From Posidonia oceanica (Eukaryota; Streptophyta; Magnoliopsida; Alismatales; Posidoniaceae): a DNA stretch of 64,000 bases. Under the pieces are notes generated by a model. It made no database searches, had not been told where the DNA came from, and saw only the letters and a list, made by a program, of their open reading frames with translations. A program made the translations under genes and the position numbers. The stretch's first letter is position 1. Each line of letters opens with the position of its first letter. Positions 1 to 11,634 of the stretch are shown here, in pieces. The stretch is from the NCBI GenBank assembly GCA_037176725.1, contig JAZBRS010000011.1, positions 8,680,001 through 8,744,000 of the forward strand. Direction: 5' to 3'.

Positions 1-227
1 ACTCAGGACATGCATCGTGAGAGAGCGCATACTAGGGCATTCATTTGCATGTATGCCATTCATGCCACATCTAAATAACTTTGCAACTATCTAATTGCTT
101 TGTTTGTTTTCGCAAGTCTCGAGTCGCGCCCGATTGTACACCCTCAGGTCACGTCTGCTCAGTATTCTGGCATACAGTTTCTGACTGTCCTATTCCTTGT
201 TTGCCTGTCCGGATCCTCTCCATTACC
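1..227 (+). other. Element A leader upstream of gag-like frame
   Basis: Non-coding leader. The stretch near 35-65 with repeated TTGCATG and GGCATTCAT words resembles, on the other strand, the G leader around 46565-46600. A pyrimidine-rich run at about 98-112 ends in GCAAG, a possible 3' splice acceptor that could pair with the LTR splice donor described for 7384. That pairing is inference. Confidence 0.45.
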
Positions 228-1781
228 ATGAGGGATCCATCCTTTGGCTCGTCGCCTCCCGCAGATTCCAGGGTTGATAGTTAGTCTCCTCCTTTTCTTC
301 TGGCCAGCATCTGCCCTTTCCCCCAGGCACCTCCTCCTAGAGCGCTCCCTGGTCCAGCTACCTTTGCCTTCTCTCTACCTGTGGCACCTCATGCTGAGGC
401 ACAGGGTCAGCCCCCATTTTCTCTCGGCACCGATGGACTGAGCTATCAGGTGTCTCCTCTGTCTGTGGGTTAGCCCCTTTGTTCCTCAACCACATCTTTT
501 GTATCCTCAACTGTCATCCCTATGTCTGGCCAGTCTGCTCCCCTGCCTCGGGGATCGTCCGTGACATCACCTGTCGGGATGTCACTGCCCCCACTCATTC
601 CAGTGTCGCATCCATTGTCAGCTTTGTCTTCGTCCCTTTTGTGTCTGACCCTAGGTCCTCGTCTCGAGGCATTTACCTCTACTTCCTTAGGTTCTCCCAT
701 CGTGCTACCTTTGGTAGCCCACCCTAATCCGGCCTCGTCTATCCCAGAGTCTCTTGCATTTCCTGCAACCATTGACTCCACTGTCTTAGCCACCTTAACC
801 CAGCAGGTCCAATCCTTCTCCCAGTTGGCTCAAGAAATGCAGGCCCTAGCTCAGGCCATGCAAAGCCAGCTATTTGCTCTTGCACCTTCTACACCCGCAC
901 CTTCGGCACTTGTTCTGTTCGTGCCCCCTAGCCACCCTGCGCCCTCATTTCCTACTCCTCAGGAGCCGCAGTAGGAGTGAAAACATGCCCAGCGCTAGCC
1001 TTCTGACTTCTCTCACTTGTGCCAATCCCTCAACTCTTTCTTCCACAAGTTTGCACATCTCTTGGCACTCCCTGAGGTTCGTCCACCACCAGATCCGCTT
1101 CCGTGGTGGTATAAGACGAACATGTTCTGCAAGTTTCATCGAGCCAGCGGACACTCGACGAACAAATGCTTCACCTTGCGGGATGCGGTTTAGGATCTCA
1201 TTGACACTGGAACAATCGAGATCCCCACTCCTGCATTGCCTCCCCTTCTTGCATCGCCTCCTCCTGTCATGCTCCAAGCGAAGCCTTCGCTTCCTGCCCC
1301 TCCTCTCGAGCCCTCTCTTGATGATCCTCCCGTCGAGCTAGCGCATCACGTTGCACCGGTTCGGTAGGGACCACAATTGGGACAAAGACAAGGCCGTTGC
1401 GACTTCACCCCACTTCATGAACCGCTAATCGTCGTCTTTCCTTGAGTTGCGTCACTTTTGAGGCTCCCGGAAGCTTGCTCGCCGCCAGACCCACTTCCAT
1501 GGTGGTATGATGCGAGTGCGTACTGCCACTACCATCGAGCCACGGGGCACTCGATGGATGGCTGCTGTTCCCTCTGGTGCATCGTTCAGGATCTCATCGA
1601 CGCCGGATCCTTGGGGATCGATCTCATCGCTCCCGACTCTGTTTCTCCCCCGACGGACCCTTTTGGCTCCATCGGTCTCATTCCAGCCCCCTTTGCTATC
1701 CCACATCTTGAGCCTCCCGTTTCCTTGGTTCAGTCAAAACAGCTATGCCAGGATAAGGGAGTACGTGGCCAGAGACGCTAG
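228..1781 (+). pseudogene. gag: Decayed gag-like ORF with two tandem CHHC zinc-finger modules and no capsid
   Basis: Read from the ATG at 228, one frame stays recognisable to 1781 despite eight in-frame stops: TAG at 282, 471, 972, 996, 1191 and 1365, and TGA at 978 and 1443. The first half is Pro/Ser-rich and ends in a short Gln-rich coiled-coil-like segment (about 790-870). It passes straight into a module like the C-terminal Gag of element G: a PPPDPLPWWY run, then a finger of the form C-x2-H-x4-H-x4-C (FCKFHRASGHSTNKC, about 1128-1172). A second copy of the whole module follows (about 1371-1745), with finger YCHYHRATGHSMDGC. The capsid domain seen in G is missing. Products of this frame would be RNA-binding at most. 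The module duplication and the single-frame decay are directly visible; the Gag assignment rests on similarity to G in this same window. Confidence 0.8.
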
Positions 1782-2600
1782 GGCAGCACCAGCAGCACGA
1801 GAGCGGGCCCAACACCTCCATTTTGAGGTTGCTGACAGTTAAGTACCTCTTACCTTATCTTTTCTTTTGCATGCATTGTCATTCGTTCTTTCGGTTTTGT
1901 TTCGTTTCTGCGTTTTCTCGTATTATCAAAAATCATAAAAATTATAAAATCATCAAAACCCAAAAATATGCATTTTTCATTTCCTGCATGTACATATCAT
2001 TTCTTGCATCCTAGAAAACACCAAAAACATAAAAAAATCAAAATATACAAAAGCAATAAAAACATGTTTTCCCTTTCTGCTGGTTTTCCCTTTTTATGTT
2101 TTCCTAAACCGGAAAAATCATAAAAAATACAAAACTCATGAAAAACCCCAAAAATATGCTTGTTCCCTTTCTAAAATGCAAAAAACCCAAAAAAAAATTT
2201 ATAATCCAAAACCCGGCTTTGGACAACAAGCAGCGTCGAGAGGATGTCAAGCATCGACAATCTCAGGCAGAACTGATCCGAGCAGCGCCATCTCATTGCA
2301 TGTCGCTACAAAGTGAGGCTTAGAGCAGAACAGAGCACCTCGCTGAGCTCAAAACTCCAAAAGCGAGGTCAATCCAATCAAGAGAGTCCACCAGACATGG
2401 AAAGGACCAAAGAGAGCAGAGCATAGCCAAAGGCTGCCAGTACACATAGCAAAGGCTGAAGGTGTATACCGACCAGCCAAACTCTTAACTCCTCACCAGG
2501 GACCACTATCCCAAGAGGGCGAAGACATGCATATCCAAAAGAATTGAAATCATGTGAGCAAAAAAAATATGATGACAAGATATGCATGCTACGCATTAAA
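1782..2600 (+). other. A-rich non-coding stretch of element A
   Basis: About 1900-2210 is very A-rich with repeated AAAAATCATAAAAA-like words and CCCAAAAATATGC. No coding signal is seen. It occupies the place where pol would lie in an autonomous element. Confidence 0.5.
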
Positions 2601-3315
2601 GAAAATGAAGAAAGAAGGCACCCATGAGAGGAGTGACTCGGACAAGCATCGAAGCCTCCTCAACTTTCAACTCCAAGCACCGCATCGCCAACTGCATAGG
2701 AAACATTATCAGGAGGACCTGGTCCCACCCTCTGAGCAAAGCAGCACACTCCAATCCCTTGTGCAAACAACAACTCTACCTCCCTAGCAGGGTAGATGCA
2801 ACTCCAGTCACTCAAGAGGGGAAAAGAAAAATCCACCCGAGAGTGTCAATAGCAGTAGCTAGTCCCCGAGGATTTAAGATGGAGGCTATAAAGCTACATT
2901 CAACGCTTCTGCTACCCACATGCAGCCAAAGGCTATGTTTTGCAAAGCTGAGGCCTCATCCCGAGCTAAGAATGAGAACATCGTGACTGAGATGCAGGGA
3001 CTCTGGCCCATCAGCGAGATCCCACCTAACGCCCCTCTATTCCCTAATACCAGGAGGTCAAAGAGAGTCATCGACCACAACTCGACATGGCGTTGCTCGA
3101 GGATCGAGAATCCCCTAAGTCAGAAAGTGCAAAAGCATCCTCTCGCTAAACAATTGCTTCGAATCCGAAGCTATCAAAAACATAAGTGCTACAATAATCT
3201 ATCTTCCCCTTCTCCCTGTTTTCGAAAATCGGAGTCAAGGACGAGCACTTTTTGCCTAACCTTGCTCAAAGGCTCTACGCATTTCAAAGTTTTGGTCGCC
3301 CACCGCGCCAAGTAG
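2601..3315 (+). pseudogene. Remnant of the 3' extra ORF (C-terminal end only)
   Basis: A frame open over 2920-3315 contains TEMQGLWPISEIPPNAPLF followed by PNTRRSKR at about 2985-3068. This matches the last 30 or so residues of the 3' ORF of element G (TEVQDLWPIDEIPPSGPLF, minus strand near 34790-34850). The upstream part of the ORF has no visible counterpart, so only the tail survives. Its place, between the gag relic and the tandem arrays, equals that of the ORF in G. Function of the family is unknown. Confidence 0.6.
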
Positions 3316-3489
3316 GTCCTTGATGACCCACATGTCTATCGTTTGTCACCCCATGATGCTACATCGCATGCCCGCTCTGAGACCATTGCACACCCACCAC
3401 GATGGGCCCCTGCATTTTCCCATGCATTTACCCATTGCATTCCCCACCAGCATTGCACATCCTGCAAGGTGAGCCCTTACATCCATCCT

Positions 3490-3670
3490 CCCTGCATCAG
3501 GCTGGTAGCCCTAACTGTCTGGTTGATGCCCGTCAAAATGTCTGCATCGGGTTGGTACCCCTAACTACTCGATTGGCAAACACGTCAGTTTTGTCCGCAT
3601 TCTTCGTTGTTTTTGGTGCCAAGGACGCTTCGACTGTCCCTTAGTATCATTCCTGATACCAGGGGCATCA
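3490..3670 (+). other. Conserved non-coding block preceding the tandem arrays
   Basis: The segment 3546-3670 (from GGTTGGTACCCCTAACTACT to TGATACCAGGGGCATC) is highly similar to the reverse complement of 34341-34465 in element G, where it also lies directly before the tandem arrays. A weaker copy of its start is at 3499-3530, and a degenerate one at about 5750-5810 beyond the arrays. It contains a GATACCAGGG-type inverted repeat. Role unknown. Confidence 0.7.
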
Positions 3671-3740
3671 TTTTTTGTTGCCCTATGGTATCACTCTCTC
3701 CTTTCTTTTGGTCGGTAAGTTCGCATACTTACCGGCTAGC

Positions 3741-4420
3741 CTTTTCCTTTGCGCAACTCCACTCCGGGCGGACGGAGTCTCGTGTGCTTGCTTCCATGGG
3801 CGAGGACAAGTCCGCTTGCTTCCTCGGGCGAGGACAAGCCTTTTCCTTTGCACAACTCCGCTCCGGGCGGACGAAGTCCCATTTGCTTGCTTCCTCAGGT
3901 GAGGACAAGCCTGCTTGCTTCCTCGGGCGCGGACAAGCCTGCTTGCTTCCTCGGGCGAGGACAAGCCTTTTCCTTTGCGCGACTCTGCTCCGGGCAGACG
4001 GAGTCCCATTTGCTTGCTTCCTCGGGTGGGGACAAGCCTTTTCCTTTGCACGACTCTGCTCCGGGCAGATGGAGTCCCGTTTGCTTGCTTCCTCAGGAGA
4101 GGACAAGCCTTTTCCTTTGCGCGACCCCGCTCCGGGTGGACGGAGTCTCGTTTGCTTGCTTCCTTGGGCAAGGACAAGCCTACTTGCTTCCTTAGGCGAG
4201 GACAAGCATATTTGCTTCCTTGGGCAAGGACAAGCCTTTTCCATTGCATGACTCTATTCTGGGCAGACGGAGTCCCGTTTGCTTGCTTCCTCAGGTGAGG
4301 ACAAGTCTACTTGCTTCCTTAGGCAAGGACAAGCCTTTTCCTTTGCACGACTCCACTCCAGGAGGACGGAGTCCCGTTTGCTTGCTTCCTTAGGCGAGGA
4401 TAAGTTTGTCGCTTCACGTG
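3741..4420 (+). repeat. Tandem array A1 (3' UTR of element A)
   Basis: Mixed-unit tandem array. The core is a near-palindrome beginning GCTTGCTTCCTCGGGCGAGG and ending ACAAGC, combined with a CTTTTCCTTTGCGCGACTC and CGGACGGAGTC segment. Each core folds as GCTTG/CAAGC enclosing CCTCG/CGAGG. The several overlapping ORFs seen here in both strands come from the periodicity and are not genes. Confidence 0.9.
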
Positions 4421-5700
4421 ACTCTCTCAGAGTCCGTCTGCTTGCTTCCTTGGTCGAGGGCGAGCCTTTCTTCTTGCGTGACTCTCCAGAGTCCCACGTG
4501 CTTGCTTCCTTGGTCGAGGGCGAGCCTTTCTTCTTGCGTGACTCTTCGGAGTCCCGCGTGCTTGCTTCCTCAGTCAAGGGCGAGCCTTTTCTCCTTGCGC
4601 AACTCTCCAGGTGTCCACGTGCTTGCTTCCTCGGTCGAGGGTGAGCCTTCGTCTTTCCGCGTGCTTGCTTCCTCAGTTGAGGGTGAGCCTTTTCTCCTTG
4701 CGCAACTCTCCCGGAGTCTGCGTGCTTGCTTCCTCGGTCGAGGGCGAGCCTTTGTCTTTCCGCGTGCTTGCTTCCTCAATCAAGAGCAAGCCTTTTCTTC
4801 TTTGCGTGACTCTCCCAGAGTCCGCGTGCTTGCTTCCTCGATCGAGGGCGAGCCTTTGTCTTTTCGTGTGCTTGCTTCCTTGATCAAGGGCGAGCCTTTT
4901 CTCCTTGCGCAACTCTCCCAGAGTCCGTGTGCTTGCTTCCTCGGTCGAGGGCGAGCCTTTGTCTGTCTGCGTGTTTGCTTCCTCAGTCGAGGGCGAGCCT
5001 TTTCTTCTTTGCGTGACTCTCCCGGAGTCCGCGTGCTTGCTTCCTCTGTCGAGGGCGAGCCTTTGTCTTTCCGCGTGCTTGCTTCCTCGATTGAGGGTGA
5101 GCCTTTTCTTCTTTGCGTAACTCTCCTAGCGTCTGTGTGCTTGCTACCTCGGTCGAGGGCGAGCCTTTGTCTTTCCGCGTGCTTGCTTCCTAGGTCTAGG
5201 GCGAGCCTTTTCTCCTTACACGACTCTCCTGGAGTCTGTGCTTGCTTTCTCGATCAAGGGCGAGTCTTTGTCTTTTCGTGTGCTTGCTTCCTCAGTCGAG
5301 GGCGAGCCTTTTCTTCTTTGCGTGACTCTCCTGGAGTCCGTGTGCTTGCTTCCTCGATTGAGGGCGAGCCTTTATCTTTCCGCGTGCTTGCTTCCTCAGT
5401 CGAGGACAAGCCTTTGTCTATTCTTCACGTGACTCTACCGGAGTCCCGCCCGCTTGCTTCCTCGGTCAAGGACAAGACTTTGTCGCTCTTTGTGTGACTC
5501 TACCGGAGTCCCGCCTGCTTGCTTCCTCGGTCGAGGACAAGCATTTGTCTGTTCTTCGCGTTACTCTGCCGAAGTCCCGTCCGCTTGCTTCCTCGGTCGA
5601 GGACAAGCCTTTGTAACTCTTCACGTGACTCTGTCGGAGTCCGCCTACTTGCTTCCTCGATCAAGGACAAGCCCTTTCTCTTTCTCGCGGCCTCGTGAGG
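4421..5700 (+). repeat. Tandem array A2 (3' UTR of element A)
   Basis: Continuation with a diverged unit: GTGCTTGCTTCCTCGGTCGA, then GGGCGAGCCTTT and either GTCTTTCCGC or TCTTCTTTGCGTGACTCTC, repeated about twenty times. The hairpin core is kept (CCTCGGTCGAGG). Near 5400-5700 the unit drifts back to the ACAAGCC version, so the array has at least three subfamilies. Confidence 0.9.
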
Positions 5701-6228
5701 TCCTGCTTGTTTCCCTTGTCCTGGGCAGACAAGGACCTTTTGCCTCCCCCAGACTGGCAGCCTTAACTGCCAGAATGGAAAGCACGTTGATCTTGTCCGG
5801 CACCACCTTTTGCACAAGTTTGAACTAGTCGCCAACTTGTCGCATTGCATCGTAGTCCTTTTAACATTCCTTTGCATCACATCACATCAGCATACATCAC
5901 ATAACATTACGCCAGCATCACATGCTAAGTAGCTACATTAGCATCACTTTGCATCAACATACATCAACACAGGACTACCTTATACACAGCATCCGCACAC
6001 ACGCATGCATCGCCTGCGTCTCCCTCAGTGGAGTTCAGCGCCACGAGCATTAGTGCAGGTATTTCATTAGCATCTGCCTTTGCATTCGCATTGCGGCAAC
6101 GAGTCATGATTTTCGGTGTATCCGCCGAATAAGTGGCTCACGCCAACAGCAACATCTAACTCTCACCGACGTCAGGTGGGGTATCTTGTCAACCCTGAGC
6201 CACGGTCTCACTACGCTTGACCTCGCTC
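5701..6228 (+). other. Pre-polypurine-tract region conserved with element G
   Basis: Non-coding. From about 6060 to 6228 the sequence matches the reverse complement of 32315-32480 in G, including GCATTGCGGCAACGA, GAATAAGTGGCTCACGCC and CTTGACCTCGCTCAGG. About 5880-6000 is a set of short CATCACAT/CATCAACATA repeats. Confidence 0.75.
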
Positions 6229-6241
6229 AGGGAGGGGCATC
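6229..6241 (+). other. Polypurine tract of element A
   Basis: AGGGAGGGGCATC lies directly against the TGTAGACACC start of the LTR at 6242. This is the usual site of plus-strand priming. The same GGGGCATC form is present in G, and a GGGGCAATC variant in F-minus. Confidence 0.88.
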
Positions 6242-7380
6242 TGTAGACACCCCATTTTTGACCCTTGTGTTGGTGGTTTTCTCTAGAGGAATAGCCCAAT
6301 TCTGCCCACACCCATTTTCCTCCTTCTTTCCTCTCCAACTCCTATTCTCAAAAGCCCACCTCCAAACACAGGCCCAAAGCCCAATTTCAGCCCACAATCC
6401 TAGATCAAGCCCAAAGCCCAATTTCAGCCCACAGCCCTAGATCAAGCCCAACAGGCCCAATAGCAGCCCAAGCCCATTCTCCCCTTTTTTCTTCTTTTTT
6501 CTTCACACCACACCAAGCCCACAACTTTCAAGCCTACAACCCAAGCCCATTCTCCTTTTTCTTTTTTCTTTTTTCTTTTTTTTCCAAACACAAGCCCACT
6601 CCTGCAGCCCAAGTCCATTCTCTTTTTTTCCTTTTTTTCTTCTTCTTCACTCCACAGCCTACAACAGCCCAAGCCCAACACCTCCTCCTTCCTCCCCAAC
6701 TCCCCTGCACCAACACAACCACGACCACAATCACCTTCACTGCCACTCACCACCACAGTTACTACCCATCACCACCACACTAACTCCCCATCTCCTCCAG
6801 CCTGACATAGCCATCCTCGTTGGCCACTTACCCCCATTTGCCGCTCTCTCCTCACTTACTTCTCTACCACCGGCGACCAACTTTCTTATCCCTGCCATCC
6901 TCTGCACCTCCCTTCCCACTTGGGTGGCCGGCAAACAAAAGACACCAATCCACAGCAGCACTTCATCCCCCTTTCTTCCACTCAATTCACTACACACAGC
7001 AACTGCAACCCAACACCCGACACTGCAACCCAACACTCCCCACAAAAAAACTGCAACCAACTCCCAACACCTCCTCGCTCACTTCTCCCTCCAACCCAAC
7101 GCAACCAACCAAACCCACCGGAGGAACCCACACACATAGAGAGAGAGAGCCACAATGAGAGGAGGAGAGAATTCAGAGAAATTCACAGAGAGAACCCAAA
7201 ACACTGAGAGAAGAATTCAGAGGGAGAGAGGAGAATTCACCAAGTTCAAAGAGTGGGAGAACTCACCTCGAGTGCGTCCGAGCTCCGCCTGCACTTTGCC
7301 GCTGCCTCCAACCTCACCGCTGCCTGGAACGACGCCGGCAGTGAACGCCTGACATCGGCAGCCTCCTCCGTGCACGAACT

Positions 7381-7389
7381 CAGGTAACA
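7381..7389 (+). promoter_or_regulatory. Candidate 5' splice donor in LTR A
   Basis: CACGAACTCAG/GTAACAAAC, with GT at 7384. The same words occur at the matching place in LTR B (CACGAACTCAG/GTAATGG, 11646). Equivalent AG/GT donors lie in C, D, E and both G LTRs. Confidence 0.5.
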
Positions 7390-8009
7390 AACACCTCCCA
7401 GAGCTTTGCCTTGCCCCCTCTTGCTTATTTACCCTCTTTTTGTGCGCCTCACGTCGTCCTGTCCTATCTCCACTTCACCGATTTCTCCTTCTTCTCTGGC
7501 AACGTCACCGGCCGAAATCGCCATCCGCCGCGATAGACGACCTCCATCCCTCTGGACCCCTCCCAAGCCTCCTCCAGATGTCGAGTGACTCGTCCAGGCA
7601 CCGCCCGTGCCCCGCCATGGCCTCCAGCACCATCATCGGTCGGAGCAACGACTGTCGCGACCCACCGACGTCAGGGGAGCGTCCCACGCGCCGTCACGGC
7701 CCAATGAGCCCTCCCTCACCCTCAGAATCCCCTCCTCTTGCTTCTTGGCCCTTCCTCTTGGCCAGAGGCCCTCTGGTTCGCCGCAGCTGACGTCTCCTCT
7801 AGCTCCGGCGACCGACTGCGTCCCTTATCATGCCTGTGCCTGCTGTTTCTCCGCCTGCAGAGCATCGTTGGACCTTCCCTGAGCTTGCCCCGCCGTCTCC
7901 GAGGTCGAAGCACACCTCCAGCGAGCCACCGGTCTCCGTCGCCAGTAGTCTCCTCGCCGGCTGTTCGAGAGGTACTGTGCATTTAAGTTATTTAAGTTTT
8001 TTATTTTTA

Positions 8010-8570
8010 AACCTTACTGCATTACAATTAGGTCCTGCATTTAGTTTATTTGCATGTAGGTCCAGCATTCATTTAGTTTTCATTTAATTTAATTTAAGAA
8101 CCATACTGCATTACAATTAGGTCCTGCATTTAGTTTATTTGCATGTAGGTCCAGCGTTCATTCAATTCTCATTTAATTTCATTTAAGAACCATATTGCAT
8201 TATCTTTAAGTCCTGCAGTTTAGTTTATTTGCATGTAGGTCCAGCATGCATTGCATTTCATTTAATTTGATTTTAAAACTATATTGCAATACCTTTAAGT
8301 CCTGCATTTAGTTTATTTGCATGTAGGTCCAGCATGCATTTGATTTTCATTTAAATTGCATTTAAAACTATATTGCATTACCTTTAAGTCTTGCATTTTA
8401 GTTTATTTGCATACAAGTCCATCATGCATAGCATTTCATTTAAATTGCATTTAAAACTATATTGCATTACCTTTAAGTCCTGCAGTTTAGTTTATTTGCA
8501 TGTAGGTCCAGCATGCATTGCATTGCATTTATTTTCATTTTAAAACTATATTGCATTACCTTTAAATCCA
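8010..8570 (+). repeat. About 88-bp tandem repeat in LTR A
   Basis: Around six copies of a unit containing GTCCTGCATTTAGTTTATTT, GCATGTAGGTCCAGCAT and CATTTAATTT. Confidence 0.85.
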
Positions 8571-8579
8571 ATAATTTAC

Positions 8580-9530
8580 TTTTATTGCATGTAATTCCTA
8601 ATTTTAAATTGTTGCATGCTTTCACATTTATTCTACATTGCAATTAAATCCAACAGTTTACTTTTATTACATGTAAGTCCTAATTTTAAACTGTTGCATG
8701 CTTTCATGTTTATTCTGCATTGCAATTAAATCCAATAGTTTACTTTTATTGCATGTAAGTCCTAATTTTAAACTGTTGTATGCTTTCATGTTTATTATGC
8801 ATTGCAGTTAAATCCAACAGTTTACTTTTATTACATGTAAGTCCTAATTTTAAACTGTTGCATGCTTTCATATTCATTCTGCATTGCAATTAAATCCAAC
8901 AGTTTACTTTTATTGCATGTTAGTCTAAATTTTAAACTGTTGCATGCATTCATATTTATTTTGCATTGCAATTAAATCCAACAGTTTACTTTTATTGCAT
9001 GTTAGTCCAAATGTTAAATTGTTGCATGCTTTCACATTTATTCTGCATTGCAATTAAATCCAACAGTTTATTTTTATTGCATGTAAGTCCTAATTTTAAA
9101 CTGTTGCATGCTTTCACATTTATTCTGCATTGCAATTAAGTCCAACAATTTGCTTTTATTGCATGTAAATCCTAATTTTAAACTGTTGCATGCTTTCATA
9201 TTTATTCTGCATTGCAATTAAATCCAACAGTTTACTTTTATTGCATGTTAGTCCAAATTTTAAATTGTTGCATGCATTCATATTTATTCTGTATTGCAAT
9301 TAAATCCAACAGTTTACTTTTATTGTATGTTAGTCCAAATGTTAAACTGTTGCATGCTTTCACATTTATTTTGCATTGTAATTAAATCCAACAGTTTATT
9401 TTTATTACATGTAAGTCCTAATTTTAAACTGTTGCATGCATTCACATTTATTCTGCATTGCAATTAAATCCAACATTTTATTTTTATTGCATGTAAATTC
9501 AATCTTTAAACTGTTGCATGCATTCTTTTA
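8580..9530 (+). repeat. About 82-bp tandem repeat in LTR A
   Basis: About eleven copies of a unit containing ACTGTTGCATGCTTTCATAT, TTCTGCATTGCAATTAAATC and CAACAGTTTACTTTTATTGC. GCATGC recurs once per unit. Related degenerate repeats are in LTR B (12120-12800) and, reversed, in the G LTRs (28390-29070 and 50610-51290). Confidence 0.88.
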
Positions 9531-10429
9531 ACTGATGTTGCATTTTGCCCCTGCTTGTTTACCATATTGCATCATTAGTTTTTATCGCACTTTTACTATA
9601 TTGCATTGCATCTTTTTCATGACATTGCAATTAAGTCTCACATTTTACTATATTGCATTTAGGTCTAATATTTGAACTGTTGCATGCATTGCACTTTCAT
9701 GACATTGCATGTTGTCCCTTGCACTTTTCCCAGCATCATTGGTTTTATTACATGTAGAAGCTTATTGCATTGTATGCATACATGGGTATATTGCATTTAG
9801 ACCCCCAATTTGACATCTATTGCATCAATGGGTTTCATCTGGCCCTTGATATATCTGGCTTGATCTCTGAATAACTTTCGATCGGACCATTGGATCTTCA
9901 TGATCTAATCATCTAGATCTTCCTGGTGGAATGATCTTTCATTCCAACATTCCAACCTAAGTTTATTTAGATCAGGCATCAGATCATCAAGTTATGCCCA
10001 TTTGAGTCACTGCATATCATTCATTGCTTTATAACTTGCATTACATATATTGTTTTCTCAATCTGTCTTCTCAAGCATGTAGATTAGGCTTTATCGCCTC
10101 TGTCTCGTTTCCATTTGCTTGCCGCATCCTTGCATTGTATGGTTTTCTACTTCTGTTTTGTTTCCCTTTGCATGCTGCATCCTTGCATTGCATGGTTTTC
10201 ATCCGATGTTTTGTTTCTCACCCGCATTGCATCTAGGGCAGTGATGATTACTGTCTGGAGTTCTTATGAACCATGGCATGCCTAATTCAGAACACTAGCA
10301 GCGTTGCTGAGCACATAGATTGCACATTTAATTTCCATCACATATCATGGCATCTTGAGCATACATTTGAGCATGTAATTAAGCATTCATGACATTTAGA
10401 CATTTAAAGCATGCACCTTCCTGCATATG

Positions 10430-10649
10430 CGAGCGAGAAGCCTAGAAAGACCGATTCTGGGCGTATCAGGGGTGTCTAACACCTTCCCTGTGTGTAATAG
10501 GAGTCCTTACCCTTTCTCTTGGCTCGTAATGACCATTATGCCCTTATCCTAGGCACGAGTCATTTATTTCTGCATAGCATTGCACCCATTTGCATGTTTT
10601 CATGCTTTTCCTCGGTTTTCCTCGTCTTCCGATTTAATAGACTAGGTGG
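10430..10649 (+). promoter_or_regulatory. Conserved distal LTR block (copy in A)
   Basis: Shared across families: GCGAG-CTAGAAAGACCG, GGTGTCTAACACCTTCC, AGGAGTCCTTACCCTTTCTC, ATGACCATTATG, GCACGAGTCAT, TTTTCCTCGTCTTCCG and TAGACTAGGTGG. Such conservation among otherwise divergent LTRs suggests an R-region or 3'-end-processing role, which is inference. Confidence 0.75.
10645..10649 (+). repeat. Left target duplication of unit B
   Basis: GGTGG directly before the TGTAGACACC of B. The right partner AGTGG (14005-14009) differs in one base. The A LTR then continues with CGACTCCG, as expected if B is removed. Confidence 0.6.
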
Positions 10650-11634
10650 TGTAGACACCCCATTTTGTTGAACCAAAACCCTAGCCAATTTTGAACCCTA
10701 GAAATCCCCATTTCAATCTCCATTTTAATCTCCATTTTCCCATTTATTTCCAAACCCTCAAACCATTTTCCTTTTTCTCTACCTCTAGCCCACTTGGCCC
10801 AACACACTTCAACCACTGCCAAGCCCAACCCCCGTTTTATTTCTCTTTTATTTTCCACACAAACCCACAGGCCCGTTAACCAGGCCCAAGCACATTTTAT
10901 TTCATTTTCTTCCTCCTCTTCTTCAACCAACTACTGATATCAAACACACACGGCCTTCTTCACATTTTTGGCAGCAACACCCACCATTGGCTCAAACCCA
11001 CGACCTCCTGCCAGCCACCTCCTCTGCCATCTCCAGCCAATAGCACACAAGCACCTCAACCTCCTGCCACCACCTCCCTCTTGGCTGCTAATTTTGGATC
11101 TCAGATCCACATCAACGGCAAGCCATTGTTTGCCTCCTCAATAAAATAGTAACCCACAACATCCATTGCCTCCGGCTTGCTTCCCCACAGTTCCTCACAG
11201 CTCCTCCTTGCACCTCCACACATCCACAGCACTAGAGCAAGCCCAATTCACCACACGCAACAGCAGCAGCTCACCACACCAGAGAAGAACCCATTTCTTC
11301 CCACACACAGAGAGCCACCCATTTCTCCTCACACAGCACAGCAGCTCCACAGCTACCCCTCTCCACCTTCGCCAGCCTCCCACGAGTCCACCTGCAAAAG
11401 CCAGACACCAGTGAGAGCTACAGAGGGGAAAAAAGAGAGGAAAATACACAGCAGCACCCATTTTCCAAATTCGGGAGTTGAGTAGGGAAAGCAAGGTCTG
11501 AGACCTCCCTGAGCCTCCAGGCACCTCCGTCGACTTGCTCGAATCACGCCGGCAGCTCTCGTCGCTGCCTCCAGCGCCTCCTTTACTCGCAGCACCACCG
11601 TCACACCCATCTGAGGTCGACAGACCTCCCCGAG

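Larger units (their letters stand above)
1..6241 (+). mobile_element. Element A internal region: non-autonomous Tat/Ogre-type LTR retrotransposon
   Basis: This is the internal part of a plus-strand LTR element whose 5' LTR lies left of the window. It runs from a leader (1-227) through a decayed gag-like frame (228-1781), a non-coding A-rich stretch, the tail of a 3' ORF (about 2950-3080), two tandem arrays (3741-5700) and a polypurine tract that abuts the 3' LTR at 6242. No capsid, protease, reverse transcriptase, RNase H or integrase can be found in any frame, and there is no room for them. It shares several blocks with element G, so it probably depended on a G-like relative for replication proteins. 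Soybean SNRE/SARE is a known precedent for such a pair in this lineage. Confidence 0.8.
6242..10649 (+). mobile_element. 3' LTR of element A, first part (interrupted by B)
   Basis: Starts TGTAGACACCCCATTTTTGA right after the polypurine tract. In order it has a pyrimidine- and CCCA-rich segment (6300-7150), a GC-rich Pro/Arg-type segment with no reliable ORF (7260-7970), a candidate splice donor at 7384, A+T-rich tandem arrays (8010-9530), and a conserved distal block (10430-10649). The LTR is broken at GACTAGGTGG by unit B and resumes at 14010. Joined length is about 4.57 kb. Pro-rich ORFs in 6186-8087 look like by-products of base composition. Confidence 0.85.

Noticed and set aside
3607..5828. 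Long overlapping ORFs on both strands in the A arrays (up to 363 codons)
   Set aside because: Repeat-driven open frames; the peptide only mirrors the tandem unit.
6186..8087. Pro/Ser/Arg-rich ORFs in LTR A (also 11166-11918 in B and 29102-30754, 51323-52897 in G)
   Set aside because: All frames are low-complexity and driven by base composition. The two G copies are alike only because LTRs are duplicates, and no family pattern is visible.
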